Below are positions 16,943 to 26,090 of a DNA stretch of 64,000 nucleotides, one piece after another. Origin of the DNA: Gp6-AA40 sp963742105. GTDB lineage: Bacteria; Acidobacteriota; Vicinamibacteria; Vicinamibacterales; UBA2999. The notes under the pieces are model-generated. The model did not search any database, had not been told where the DNA came from, and was given only the letters and a program-made list of their open reading frames with translations. A program made the translations under genes and the position numbers. Position 1 is the first letter of the stretch; each line of letters begins with the position of its first letter. The stretch lies in the NCBI GenBank assembly GCA_963742105.1, contig CAVUKN010000005.1:1178001-1242000 (forward strand), read 5' to 3'.

Positions 16943-18769
16943 ATGATTGCGATGGTGTTCCGCCGAACCCGCGTGGTCGTCGCCCTGCTCCTGATGACGA
17001 GCTCGACTGCGTTTGCGCAGGCGAACCGCGGCGGCGCTCCGGGCACCGTGACACCGCCGGCCCAGCCGGGCCCGCGGACAGCAACTCGCGATCGTCAGCC
17101 GAGCGGCCAGAATGCCACCGGCACAGCCAGCATCAGTGGACGTGTTGTGTCGGTCGACGGCGCTCCCCTTCGGCGGACGCAGGTGCAGCTCGCTGGCGCA
17201 GGCGTTACGGGACGGAGCGTCCTGACGGACGGTGAAGGTCGTTACGTCTTCACTGCGCTTCCAGCCGGTCGCTACACGCTTCGAGTCTTTCGAGGCGGCT
17301 ATATCAACCTTTCGTACGGACAGCGTTCGCCCACCGAGCCCGCCAGACCTGTCGACGTGGAGGATGGACAGGCCATCAACGGCATCGATATCGTCCTGCC
17401 GCGTGGCGGCGCGATCACGGGCCGCGTGGTCGACGAATTCGGTGAGCCCGTTCTGCAGACCCAGGTCCAGGCGCTGAGATACGTCTACCAGCCGTCCGGG
17501 GAACGGGTGCTGCAGCCTGTCGGGGGAATCGCCGTGACCGACGACCTCGGCCAGTTTCGCTTGTACGGCCTGAACCCTGACGAGTACGTGGTGAGCGCGA
17601 CGTCACGAACCCAGTTCCTGCCGATGGACCGCTTCGACGGCAACATGCTGGCGTTTGGTGGTCAGCCGCAGGAGGGCTACGCGCCGACGTACTACCCGGG
17701 AACAACCAGTGCGGGCGAAGCGCAGGCGATCAGCGTCGGCCTGGGCCAGGAGTTGTCCGTGCAGCTGCAGCTCGTGCCCGCCCGGATGGCGCAGGTGAGC
17801 GGCGCGGTGTTCGACTCCCAGGGGCGGCCGGTCAGCGGATCACCGGTGATGATTCGCCCTGCCACCGGCGGCCTCGGCGGATTGAATCGATCGGTGAATA
17901 CCAGTCCGGACGGCACCTTCACGATCACCAATGTTGCGCCCGGCGATTACTTCGTGGATGTTCGTCCGCGCCCGCAGCCGGTCAACAATGGCTCCAGTGG
18001 ACCGCGAGGCAACGTGGCCGCGATGCCGGATGCGGAGTTCGCGTCGGTACCCGTCAGCGTCGATGGCGACGTCGCCGGCCTGCACATCGTCACTGGCAAG
18101 GGCGCGTCGATCGCGGGCCGCGTCGTCTTCGAGGGCACGCCGCCGGGCAGTGGACTCCGCGTCCGCGTCGTGGCGCAGCTCGCGGATCCGCAGCGGTCGA
18201 TCGGACTGCCCGGTGGCAATCAAGAGGAGGGGCTGGTCGATGCTGACGGCAGCTTCGAGCTGACCCGCATCGTCGGGCCGGTGTTTCTTCGCGTGACGTT
18301 GATGAGCGCGAACGGCGGACCGGCACCCACCCAGATCAACTACATGACCAAGTCGGTGATCGTGGATGGTGCGGATGTCGCCGACGTCCCGTTCGATCCG
18401 ACACGGCGCGGTCGCGTCTCGAACGTGACGCTGGTGCTGACGGACAAGGTGACCGACATCGGCGGTATCGTCACTGATGGTCGTGGCTCGCGCCTCGAAT
18501 CGACGACCGTGATGATCGTTCCAGAGGATCTGACGCCGGGGGTGTCGCCGCAGCGCTTTCAGCGCATTCTGCGATCCGATCGGGAAGGGAAGTTTTCGGT
18601 GCGCGGCATGCCGCCCGGTCGCTACGTCGCGATTGCCGCGACGTCGATCGATGCCGGCCAGCAGTACGATCCCGAGCTCGCGCAGCGCGTCCGTCAACGC
18701 GGTCACACGTTCTCGGTCCGCGAGGGCGAGAAGGTCAACTTCGAGTTGAGCCTGACGACCGACTTCTGA
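16943..18769 (+). CDS. Large exported protein with carboxypeptidase-regulatory-like domains
   Basis: From the ATG at 16943 the 608-residue product has a signal peptide (VVVALLLMTSSTAFAQ) and a Pro/Gly-rich linker. Repeated Ig-like or carboxypeptidase-regulatory-like domains follow: ASISGRVVSVDGAPLRRTQV, GRYVFTALPAGRYTLRVFRG, GAITGRVVDEFGEPVLQTQV and GKFSVRGMPPGRYVAIAAT. Such proteins are common in Acidobacteriota, as stand-alone secreted proteins or as N-terminal parts of TonB receptors. No TonB plug or barrel is present here. Function unknown, probably carbohydrate or cell-surface binding. A GTG 75 bases upstream is also in frame. Confidence 0.75.
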   Translation: MIAMVFRRTRVVVALLLMTSSTAFAQANRGGAPGTVTPPAQPGPRTATRDRQPSGQNATGTASISGRVVSVDGAPLRRTQVQLAGAGVTGRSVLTDGEGRYVFTALPAGRYTLRVFRGGYINLSYGQRSPTEPARPVDVEDGQAINGIDIVLPRGGAITGRVVDEFGEPVLQTQVQALRYVYQPSGERVLQPVGGIAVTDDLGQFRLYGLNPDEYVVSATSRTQFLPMDRFDGNMLAFGGQPQEGYAPTYYPGTTSAGEAQAISVGLGQELSVQLQLVPARMAQVSGAVFDSQGRPVSGSPVMIRPATGGLGGLNRSVNTSPDGTFTITNVAPGDYFVDVRPRPQPVNNGSSGPRGNVAAMPDAEFASVPVSVDGDVAGLHIVTGKGASIAGRVVFEGTPPGSGLRVRVVAQLADPQRSIGLPGGNQEEGLVDADGSFELTRIVGPVFLRVTLMSANGGPAPTQINYMTKSVIVDGADVADVPFDPTRRGRVSNVTLVLTDKVTDIGGIVTDGRGSRLESTTVMIVPEDLTPGVSPQRFQRILRSDREGKFSVRGMPPGRYVAIAATSIDAGQQYDPELAQRVRQRGHTFSVREGEKVNFELSLTTDF

Positions 18770-18875
18770 GACGGGGCCGTCATCAGGGGGCGCTCGTGAC
18801 GGTCTCAGAGCTGCATTGCCGCCCTACCATCAGAGCGCGCTTCAGCGGGCCATTATCCGCCGGGCTGAATGGCTG

Positions 18876-19616
18876 TCATGGCCGGCTCGTGTTCATACGC
18901 TCGAACGTCGCGTCGAGTTGCTCGCGCGACGCGTGCCGCGACTGCTCCGCAAATCCGTACCCGACCTCCTGCTCACCTGCGGCGACGCGTCCCATCACAG
19001 CGTCCGCGAATTCGTTCACGTCCACTCCGAAGGTATGGAGACCGGGGCCACCCAGATCCGTGTCGACGGCCGGCGGGACGATCTCGACCACTTCAATCGC
19101 CGTATCGCGGAGCTGGTGCCGAAGTGACAGCGTGAACGAGTGCAAGGCTGCTTTGGTCGCACAGTAGATCGGCACATTCGCCAGAGGAGCGAACGAGAGA
19201 CCTGAGGTGACGTTGACGATCGCGGCGCGCGGCTGGCGCCGGAAGTGGGGAATGAACAGGCGCGACAGGTGAATCGGCGCTTCCACATTGATCGCGATCT
19301 CGTCGTGGGTCTTTTCCCACGGCTCGTCGTCCAGCAGGGAGACCCGGCGCTGGATGCCGGCGTTGTTGACGAGGACATCCACGGACGGGTACTCCCGGGT
19401 GATGAGGTCGCGAAACTCGATGCGCGCATCCGCAGTGGACACGTCTGCCACGCGCATATCCAGACCGGGACAGGCGACGAGCGCCTCCCGCAGTTTGTCC
19501 TCACGCCGCCCGCAGACAATGACGGTGCTCCCCGCTCGATAGAAACGCGCCGCGATTGCGAGACCGATCCCGGACGCTCCGCCGGTCACCACTACAGTCC
19601 GCTTGTTCAATTCCAT
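18876..19616 (-). CDS. Short-chain dehydrogenase/reductase (DltE-like)
   Basis: The 246-residue SDR has the cofactor motif TGGASGIG (residues 10-17), the NNAG motif, and the catalytic Tyr-x-x-x-Lys in YCATK, with a preceding active-site Ser in VTSGLSF. The pattern is closest to DltE-like oxidoreductases. It starts 24 bases after the end of the MFS gene on the same strand, so the two are probably cotranscribed. Substrate unknown. Confidence 0.85.
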   Translation of the reverse strand: MELNKRTVVVTGGASGIGLAIAARFYRAGSTVIVCGRREDKLREALVACPGLDMRVADVSTADARIEFRDLITREYPSVDVLVNNAGIQRRVSLLDDEPWEKTHDEIAINVEAPIHLSRLFIPHFRRQPRAAIVNVTSGLSFAPLANVPIYCATKAALHSFTLSLRHQLRDTAIEVVEIVPPAVDTDLGGPGLHTFGVDVNEFADAVMGRVAAGEQEVGYGFAEQSRHASREQLDATFERMNTSRP

Positions 19617-19640
19617 TGCGTATTCCCTTGCAATTTCTGG

Positions 19641-20915
19641 TCACCGCGGCGCGAGTTCTTCGCCGCTCCGATCAGGCAGGGTAAAGATCAGTCCCGCCGC
19701 CAACAGAAAGAACACCGACGTACTCGCCAGCGCAAGCCCGATTCCGACGCCCGGTATTCCCGCCAGCGCGCCGATCGTGTATGGCGCAACCGCCCCGGCC
19801 ATCCGTCCGATGTTGTACGAGGTGCCCTGCCCCGTCGCGCGCACGGCGGCAGGAAACAGCTCGGCGATGAAGCCGCCGAACAGGCTGAAGTAGCCGTGAC
19901 CGACATACCCGAACAACGGGCCGAGCGCGAGCAGTGTCAGGGGGCTGCGCGCGAACTGGCCATACATCGGAACCAGAGCGGCAGCGCTGATCATGAAGGC
20001 GATGAAGGTCCTGCGCCGGCCAAACCGATCGGCGAGAAAACCGAAGGTGAGATAGCCGAAGTAGGCGCCGACCTGTACGGGAATCAACCATCCGAGAGAA
20101 CCGACCACGCCCATGCCGGCGCCCCCCTGTTCGACTGGGCGCGACAGGAACGACGGAAGCCAGAAGAAGATTCCCCAATACGCAAACTGCACAGCGGCTG
20201 TCAGCAGTGTGATCAGCAGCGTGCGGCGGAGCAGCAATGGTCCAAAAATGATCGCAAAGGGATTCGAGGCGGGCCTGGTCGGGCCAGCGCCCCGTCGCGG
20301 CTCCTTCACATTCCGCCGAATCCAGATTGCGAACAGCGCCGGTAGTATCCCGAGCGCGAACAGCCACCGCCATCCCTCGCGCCCGAGTACCGGAGATCCC
20401 AGCACCGCCGCGGCCATGACAGCGGCCAGGATGTAGCCGATCGCCCATCCGGACTGCATGATGCTGATCGCCTTGTTCCGGTGCGCCGCCGGCCACGTCT
20501 CGCTGACGAGCACCGCACCGGACGCCCACTCGCCGCCCATGCCGATGCCGAGCAACGCCCGCCAGAACATCAGCTGCACCACCGACTGCGCCGTCGCGGC
20601 GCCGAGCGAGGCCAGGGAAAACACGATGACGGTGATCATCAGCGCGCGCGTGCGCCCGAAGCGATCGCCGACATAGCCAAAGGCCAGCCCGCCTACTCCC
20701 GAGAGCAGCAGCGTGGCGGTGCCGAGCAGCCCCGCCGTGGCATCGTTGAAGCCGAAATAGAGGCGCAGCTGTCCAACGGCCATGGCGTAGAGCATGAAGT
20801 CCATGGCATCGAGCATCCACCCGACTTTCGCCGCCGCGAGGATGCGCCACTGATCGCCGGTGATGTCGCGGTACCAGGGCAGGGAAGACGTGGCAACGAC
20901 GGCGGAAGGCGTCAC
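19641..20915 (-). CDS. MFS transporter (metabolite:H+ symporter type)
   Basis: This 424-residue inner-membrane protein has 12 predicted helices and major facilitator signatures: GYVGDRFGRTRALM between helices 2 and 3, GIGMGGEWASGAVLVSETWP in helix 4, and FLADRFGRRRTF in the second half. These resemble organic-acid and aromatic-acid H+ symporters. The product probably imports a carboxylate used together with the downstream SDR, but the substrate is not predictable. Confidence 0.82.
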   Translation of the reverse strand: MTPSAVVATSSLPWYRDITGDQWRILAAAKVGWMLDAMDFMLYAMAVGQLRLYFGFNDATAGLLGTATLLLSGVGGLAFGYVGDRFGRTRALMITVIVFSLASLGAATAQSVVQLMFWRALLGIGMGGEWASGAVLVSETWPAAHRNKAISIMQSGWAIGYILAAVMAAAVLGSPVLGREGWRWLFALGILPALFAIWIRRNVKEPRRGAGPTRPASNPFAIIFGPLLLRRTLLITLLTAAVQFAYWGIFFWLPSFLSRPVEQGGAGMGVVGSLGWLIPVQVGAYFGYLTFGFLADRFGRRRTFIAFMISAAALVPMYGQFARSPLTLLALGPLFGYVGHGYFSLFGGFIAELFPAAVRATGQGTSYNIGRMAGAVAPYTIGALAGIPGVGIGLALASTSVFFLLAAGLIFTLPDRSGEELAPR

Positions 20916-20931
20916 GGTTCAGCTCGGATGA

Positions 20932-21051
20932 ATACACATGCACACTGCACGACGTCAGGTCCACATGCAAAATGCGCAAGAGCGATCAATGCTTGTTGAG
21001 CGTTTGTCCATCTCGCGTGGTGCATCGACGCATTGTGCATGTGGATGGTCC
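20932..21051. repeat. Word-array hairpin, unit CACATGCA / TGCATGTG
   Basis: The left arm holds ACACATGCACACTGCACGAC and CCACATGCAAAATGCGC. The right arm holds GGTGCATCGACGCATTGTGC followed by ATGTGGA. The array occupies the divergent intergenic region between the MFS and peroxiredoxin genes and must overlap their promoters. Confidence 0.72.
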
Positions 21052-21065
21052 AGAAGGAGACGTGA

Positions 21066-21530
21066 ATGTCGATCGATGTGGGCGCCAAGGCGCCTGACTT
21101 TTCGCTGCCGAACCAGGATCGTGAAACCGTTCGCCTGAGCGACGAGCTCAAGAAGGGACCGGTGGTCCTGGCGTTCCTGCCGGGCGCGTTCAGCAGCGTG
21201 TGCACGAAGGAATTGTGCACGTTCAGCGATAACAGACTGACCAGCGCCGGCTGTCGCGTGCTCGGAATCAGCACCGACACATTTTTTGCGCTCAAGGCGT
21301 GGGCCGATCACCAGAACTACGATTTCCCGCTGCTCAGCGACTACAACAAAGAGGTGATCCGCCAGTACGGTGTCGTCAATCCCGACATGATCGGGCTGAA
21401 GGACATCGCGAAGCGCGCCGTCTTCGTCGTCGATCAGAACGGCATCGTCAAGTACCGGGAAGTGCTCGAGGATGCGCGCAACGAACCCGACTACGACAAG
21501 GTGCGAGCAGCCGTCGCCGCTGCGAACTGA
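21066..21530 (+). CDS. Peroxiredoxin (AhpC/TSA family, Bcp/AhpE-like)
   Basis: This 154-residue cytoplasmic thiol peroxidase has the active-site motif LPGAFSSVCTKELCTF, with the peroxidatic Cys in VCT and a second Cys five residues later as in Bcp-type enzymes. The N-terminus GAKAPDFSLPNQDRETVRLS and the AVFVVDQNGIVKYREV strand are typical. It needs an external thiol donor such as thioredoxin. AGAAGGAG ends eight bases before the ATG at 21066. Confidence 0.9.
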   Translation: MSIDVGAKAPDFSLPNQDRETVRLSDELKKGPVVLAFLPGAFSSVCTKELCTFSDNRLTSAGCRVLGISTDTFFALKAWADHQNYDFPLLSDYNKEVIRQYGVVNPDMIGLKDIAKRAVFVVDQNGIVKYREVLEDARNEPDYDKVRAAVAAAN

Positions 21531-21542
21531 TTGATCTTGCAG

Positions 21543-21570
21543 GGCGAGGCGGCCAGCCTCGCCTTACTTT
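21543..21570 (+). terminator. REP-like hairpin with T-rich tail after the peroxiredoxin gene
   Basis: GGCGAGGC (21543-21550) pairs with GCCTCGCC (21556-21563), followed by TTACTTT. It is a divergent relative of the GCGGGGCTTCAGCCCCGC family and probably terminates the peroxiredoxin transcript. Confidence 0.55.
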
Positions 21571-21575
21571 CGGCT

Positions 21576-21717
21576 CCAACTCCCAACGCCTGACGCACTC
21601 CCAACTCCCGACGTCTGTCGCGGCGATTGTCAACATCTGTCGCTCGCCCAATTTTGAGAATCGGAAAATTCAGTCGGAAGTCCTGGAGGCGTCAGATGTT
21701 GAGAGTTGAAGGTTGAT
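21576..21717. repeat. Word-array hairpin, unit CCAACTC/CCAACGC
   Basis: The left part reads CTCCAACTCCCAACGCCTGA, CGCACTCCCAACTCCCGACG. The right arm reads GTCAGATGTTGAGAGTTGAA then GGTTG, with an internal pair CAATTTTGAGA / CGGAAAATTCAG. The array lies between the peroxiredoxin gene and dnaB. Confidence 0.65.
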
Positions 21718-21763
21718 CTGCGCTACACTGATTCCTCTTCCGAGCAAAATTCTTCGCACCAGC

Positions 21764-23167
21764 ATGCCCGAGACTGCCGTCGTTGCAGCGGAGCGTACGC
21801 TCCCGCACAATCTCGAGGCCGAGCGCTCTGTGCTTGGCGCCATCCTTGTCCACAACGACGCGTTCAATTTCGCCGCCCAGGTGATCGAGCCGGCTGACTT
21901 CTATCGCGATGCGCACCGCCGCATCTTCGACAAGATGATCAGCCTCAACGAACGCAACCACGCCATCGACTTCGTCACGCTGAAAGAGGAACTGGCGCGG
22001 GCAGGGGAGCTCGATGACGTCGGCGGGCCGGCCTACATCGCATCCCTGGTCGACGGCGTGCCTCGCGCGACCAACGTCGAGTACTACTCCAGGATCGTCA
22101 AGGAAAAGGCGACGCTCCGGAACCTGATTTACGCCGCCAACAAGATCCTGACGAATGCGTACGAGGCCGACCAGGAATCGGATCTGATCCTGGACGAAGC
22201 CGAAAGCGCGATCTTCGCCGTCGCCGACGATCGGCTCAAGGCCGGCTTCGTGCCGATGAAGGACCTCGTCAAGGAAAGCTTCCCCAAGATCGAGCAGCTG
22301 TTCGAGCAAAAGCGGCTGATCACCGGGGTGCCGACCGGCTTCGAAGATCTGGACGAAATGACGCGGGGCCTGCAGGGGGGCGACCTGATCATCATCGCGG
22401 CGCGGCCGTCGATGGGGAAGACCAGCCTCGTTCTCAATATCTCCCAGCACGTCGCCACGCAGCCGAACCTGACGGTGGGCTTCTTCAGCCTGGAAATGTC
22501 GAAGGAGTCGCTGTTCATCCGCCTGCTGACGTCGGTCGCGCAGATCGACAGTCATCGCCTGATGAGCGGCGCGATCGGCCAGAAGGACTACGGCAGGATC
22601 TCGCACGCGCTCGAGACGCTCAGTGCGATGCGGCTGTTCATCGACGACTCCTCGAACATCGGTGTCCTCGAGATGCGTGCCAAGTGCCGCCGTTTGCAGG
22701 CGGAGCACGGTTTGGATCTGATCGTCGTCGATTACATCCAGCTGATGAGCGGTCGCGGACGCTTCGAGAACCGCACGCTCGAACTCGGGTCGATCTCGCG
22801 ATCGTTGAAAGGGCTGGCGAAGGAGCTCAGTGTCCCGATCATCGTCCTGTCGCAGCTCTCGCGCGGTCCGGAGTCACGCTCGGATCATCGCCCGCAGCTC
22901 TCGGACCTCCGCGAGTCCGGCGCGCTCGAACAGGATGCCGACCTCGTCGGTCTGATTTACCGTGACGACGTGTACAACAAGGATCCGAATAATCCGGACG
23001 CCGGGACCGCGGAGTTGATCATCGCCAAGCAGCGCAACGGCCCCACCGGTACGGTCAGGCTCGCGTTCCTGCGCGAACAGACGCGGTTCGCCAATCTGCT
23101 GCAGGGCGGGCAAGGCGGAGGCTATAGCAGTTCCGGCGCGCATCGACAGCTCGAAAGCGGTCACTAG
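21764..23167 (+). CDS. dnaB: Replicative DNA helicase DnaB
   Basis: DnaB unwinds DNA at the replication fork. The 467-residue product has the N-terminal collar domain (TLPHNLEAERSVLGAILVHN) and the RecA-like motor with Walker A ARPSMGKTSLVLN, Walker B LDLIVVDYIQLMSG, the SQLSRGPESR motif, and the arginine-finger region LRESGALEQDADLVGLIYR. I chose the ATG at 21764, which begins the family-conserved N-terminus; the frame stays open 51 bases upstream. dnaB follows rplI directly in many genomes, and alr starts two bases after its stop. Confidence 0.96.
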   Translation: MPETAVVAAERTLPHNLEAERSVLGAILVHNDAFNFAAQVIEPADFYRDAHRRIFDKMISLNERNHAIDFVTLKEELARAGELDDVGGPAYIASLVDGVPRATNVEYYSRIVKEKATLRNLIYAANKILTNAYEADQESDLILDEAESAIFAVADDRLKAGFVPMKDLVKESFPKIEQLFEQKRLITGVPTGFEDLDEMTRGLQGGDLIIIAARPSMGKTSLVLNISQHVATQPNLTVGFFSLEMSKESLFIRLLTSVAQIDSHRLMSGAIGQKDYGRISHALETLSAMRLFIDDSSNIGVLEMRAKCRRLQAEHGLDLIVVDYIQLMSGRGRFENRTLELGSISRSLKGLAKELSVPIIVLSQLSRGPESRSDHRPQLSDLRESGALEQDADLVGLIYRDDVYNKDPNNPDAGTAELIIAKQRNGPTGTVRLAFLREQTRFANLLQGGQGGGYSSSGAHRQLESGH

Positions 23168-23169
23168 CG

Positions 23170-24480
23170 GTGATTCGCAGCACTGTTGCCCGCGTGGACC
23201 TGGTCGCGCTGAAAAGCAACTTCGTCGCAATTCAGCGTTTCCTCGCGGACAGCCATGAGCCCGGCCTGGTGCCCCCGGGCATCCTCGCGGTCGTCAAGGC
23301 GAATGCCTACGGCCACGGTGCGGCTCCCGTAGGCCTCGCCCTCGAGCAGGCCGGCGCAACGATGCTCGCCTGCGCGGATATCGAGGAGGGGATCGCGCTG
23401 CGGCGCGCCGCCGTGCGCGTGCCGATTCTCGTATTCGGAGCGCTCAGTGTCAGCGATCTCGACGGCCTCTTCGAGTTCGCGCTGACGCCGACCATCTCGA
23501 CACCGTCGGCCGCGCGGGCGGTGCAGGCTGCGGCCGCGAGGCATCGCGTCACGCTCGGATATCACCTGAAGATCGACACCGGGATGAACCGTCTCGGATT
23601 TCGGCACGACAACCTGCGACGGACGCTGCCGGAACTGTTTGCGAGCGCCAACCTGCGCCTCGACGCGGTCTACACCCACTTTGCCTCGGCGGACGTACCG
23701 GAGAGCCCGTTGTTCGACCGGCAGCGGCAGAACTACGACGCGGCGCTGCGTCTGGTCGATGACCTGCTCTGTCACGGGTCGGCTTCAGTATCGGAATCGA
23801 GCGCAGGGCGGACGCTGCCAGGTGCGGGTGGCGACTCTGACGAGGGCCGCCCCAATCCGAGCGGGTCGTCCGGCGCGCGTCGCTACCTGCGGCATGCCGC
23901 GAACAGCGCGGCGACGCTGCGCGACTCACGCGTCTGGTACGACATCGTGCGCCCGGGGTTGCTGCTGTACGGAATCGTGCCGCCGCCGCTGGCATCGACA
24001 ATCCTCCTGCAGCCGGTGATGTCGCTGACCAGCCGCATCGTCGCCGTGAAGGGACTGCGACCGGGCGAGGGTGTCGGCTACGGTTCGCGCTTCACGGCTG
24101 ATTCGGCGCGGACGATCGCGGTGGTGCCCGCCGGGTACGCAGATGGCTTGGACACGCGGTTATCCGGCCGGGGACAGGTGTTGGTACGAGGAAAACGCGT
24201 ACCCGTCGTCGGCGCGGTGTCGATGGACATGATCACGATCGACGTGACCGGCGTGGAAGTCGAGCCGGGCGACGAGGTCGTGATCCTCGGACGACAGGGA
24301 GATGAGAGCTGGCAGCAGATCGATGCGCGTGAGCTGGGCGCGTCCGTGGGCATGATCCCCTGGGAAGTGCTCTGCCGGTTGGGCAGCCGGATCGAGCGGC
24401 AATACAGGGGACAGGGGACAGGGGACAGGGGACAGGGGGCGGGGAACAGGGGGCAAGGGGCAGGGGAGCGGAATGATTAA
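23170..24480 (+). CDS. alr: Alanine racemase with internal insert and repeat-encoded tail
   Basis: Alr makes D-alanine for peptidoglycan using PLP. The PLP-lysine motif AVVKANAYGHG is near residue 39 and the catalytic Tyr region GEGVGYGSRF is in the second domain. HAANSAATL and VSMDMITIDVTGVE are conserved. The 436 residues exceed the usual 360-390. About 35 Ser/Gly-rich residues are inserted before YLRHAANSA. The last 25 residues (RGQGTGDRGQGAGNRGQGAG and neighbours) are translated from a GGGGACA word array. The start is GTG at 23170, two bases after dnaB ends. Confidence 0.9.
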   Translation: MIRSTVARVDLVALKSNFVAIQRFLADSHEPGLVPPGILAVVKANAYGHGAAPVGLALEQAGATMLACADIEEGIALRRAAVRVPILVFGALSVSDLDGLFEFALTPTISTPSAARAVQAAAARHRVTLGYHLKIDTGMNRLGFRHDNLRRTLPELFASANLRLDAVYTHFASADVPESPLFDRQRQNYDAALRLVDDLLCHGSASVSESSAGRTLPGAGGDSDEGRPNPSGSSGARRYLRHAANSAATLRDSRVWYDIVRPGLLLYGIVPPPLASTILLQPVMSLTSRIVAVKGLRPGEGVGYGSRFTADSARTIAVVPAGYADGLDTRLSGRGQVLVRGKRVPVVGAVSMDMITIDVTGVEVEPGDEVVILGRQGDESWQQIDARELGASVGMIPWEVLCRLGSRIERQYRGQGTGDRGQGAGNRGQGAGERND

Positions 24481-24612
24481 CGGCAGCAAGAACACCGAGG
24501 ACCTTGCACGAAGCGACACCAGCAGGGTCTCTGCCCTGCACCTCGCCCACCGCGCGGCCTGTCGCGTTGCCCTGCCCCTGCCCCCTTGCCCCCTTGCCCC
24601 CTGCCCCCTGAT
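24404..24612. repeat. Word-array hairpin, unit GGGGACA (7 nt), left arm inside alr
   Basis: The left arm (24404-24470) repeats GGGGACAGGGGACAGGGG and lies within the alr reading frame. The right arm (24565-24612) repeats CCCCTTGCCCCCTGCCCCCT, its reverse complement. The loop of roughly 95 bases between them is ordinary sequence. The array separates alr from radA. Confidence 0.88.
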
Positions 24613-24624
24613 TCCTAACCAGCC

Positions 24625-26013
24625 ATGAAACCACCCAAGGTCGTGTTCGTCTGCCAGGAGTGCGGGTCGCAGGCCCCGAAATGGGTCGGGCGCTGCGCCG
24701 AGTGCGGAGCCTGGAACTCGCTGGTCGAGGAGCGGCCAACGGTCGCCGTTGATCCCACTGGGGCAGCGAGATCCGAGAATCGCTACGCTCAGTTCGGCAG
24801 CGGCTCCAACGCCAAGCTGTACGACGATGTCGCGCTGGCGGATTCGGTGCGGCTCTCGACCGGCATCGGTGAGTTCGATCGCGTGCTGGGGGGCGGAGTG
24901 GTCCCCGGTTCGCTCGTCCTGCTCGGCGGTGAGCCGGGCATCGGCAAGTCGACGCTGCTGCTGCAGGCCGCGGCGCATTTCGCGCACAACGTCGGGCCTG
25001 TGCTCTACGCGTCAGGCGAAGAGTCCGAGCACCAGATCAAGAGCCGCGGCGATCGTCTTGCCGTCGGGAGTGCGCCCCTCTACCTGCTCTCGGAAACGTG
25101 CATCGAGCGCATCCTCGAGGAGATCGCACGCCTCAAGCCGGCGCTGGTCATCATCGACTCGGTCCAGACGGTGTTCTCCCTCAAATTCCAATCCGCACCC
25201 GGCAGCATCGGCCAGGTCCGGGAGGCGGCGACGCAGTTCCTTTTCGCCGCCAAAGGGCAGAACATCCCCACCGTCCTCGTTGGCCACGTCACCAAGGACG
25301 GCAACCTTGCCGGGCCAAAGGTGCTGGAACACGTTGTCGACACGGTGTTGTACTTCGAGGGCGAGCGGCATCACTCGCATCGCGTGGTCAGGGCGGTGAA
25401 GAATCGCTTTGGCGCTGTCAGTGAGCTGGGCGTGTTCGAGATGACGGGCGCCGGTCTGATACCGGTCCCGAACCCCTCGCGGCTGTTTCTCTCGGAGCGG
25501 GCGTCGGGCACCCCGGGGTCGTCTGTCCTCTGCTGCGTCGAGGGTTCGCGCCCCATCCTGGTCGAAGTGCAGGCGCTGGTCAGTACGAGCACCTACGGGA
25601 ACGCCCGCCGCATGGCGATCGGGATCGACCAGAACCGGTTGTCACTGCTGCTCGCCGTACTTGAAAAGCGCGCCGGGCTCTCGCTGGCCGGGGACGACGT
25701 CTACCTGAATATCGCGGGCGGGATGACCGTCGAAGAGCCGGCCGCCGATCTCAGCGTCGTTGCCGCCGTTGCCTCGAGCGTCCGAAACCGCGGCCTCGCA
25801 CCGTCCACCGCCGTCTTTGGCGAGGTCGGGTTGAGCGGAGAGATTCGCGGGGTCCCGCAGTCGGCCCTCCGCGTACGGGAGGCGGTGCAGATGGGATTCA
25901 CGCGGCTGATCCTGCCGGAGGCGAACCTGGACCCGGCTGAGTCGGCTCTTGCCGGAATCGAATTAGTTGGTGTGAAGACTGTTCATGAGGCCCTCGACCA
26001 GCTGATCGCTTGA
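24625..26013 (+). CDS. radA: DNA repair protein RadA (Sms)
   Basis: RadA processes branched recombination intermediates. The 462-residue protein has the N-terminal zinc finger (CQECGSQAPKWVGRCAECG), Walker A LGGEPGIGKSTLLLQ near residue 92, the RadA-specific KNRFG motif in AVKNRFGAVSELGVFEM, and the C-terminal Lon-like domain (AADLSVVAAVASSVRNRGLA, FGEVGLSGEIRGV). It is the normal family length. Confidence 0.96.
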   Translation: MKPPKVVFVCQECGSQAPKWVGRCAECGAWNSLVEERPTVAVDPTGAARSENRYAQFGSGSNAKLYDDVALADSVRLSTGIGEFDRVLGGGVVPGSLVLLGGEPGIGKSTLLLQAAAHFAHNVGPVLYASGEESEHQIKSRGDRLAVGSAPLYLLSETCIERILEEIARLKPALVIIDSVQTVFSLKFQSAPGSIGQVREAATQFLFAAKGQNIPTVLVGHVTKDGNLAGPKVLEHVVDTVLYFEGERHHSHRVVRAVKNRFGAVSELGVFEMTGAGLIPVPNPSRLFLSERASGTPGSSVLCCVEGSRPILVEVQALVSTSTYGNARRMAIGIDQNRLSLLLAVLEKRAGLSLAGDDVYLNIAGGMTVEEPAADLSVVAAVASSVRNRGLAPSTAVFGEVGLSGEIRGVPQSALRVREAVQMGFTRLILPEANLDPAESALAGIELVGVKTVHEALDQLIA

Positions 26014-26090
26014 TTTTCGGCCATTTCAGTTCTAAGGTTCCCACTTCTTAACGTCGTCTTAACAATTCATCCTGGCGCCCTGGGAGCCTC

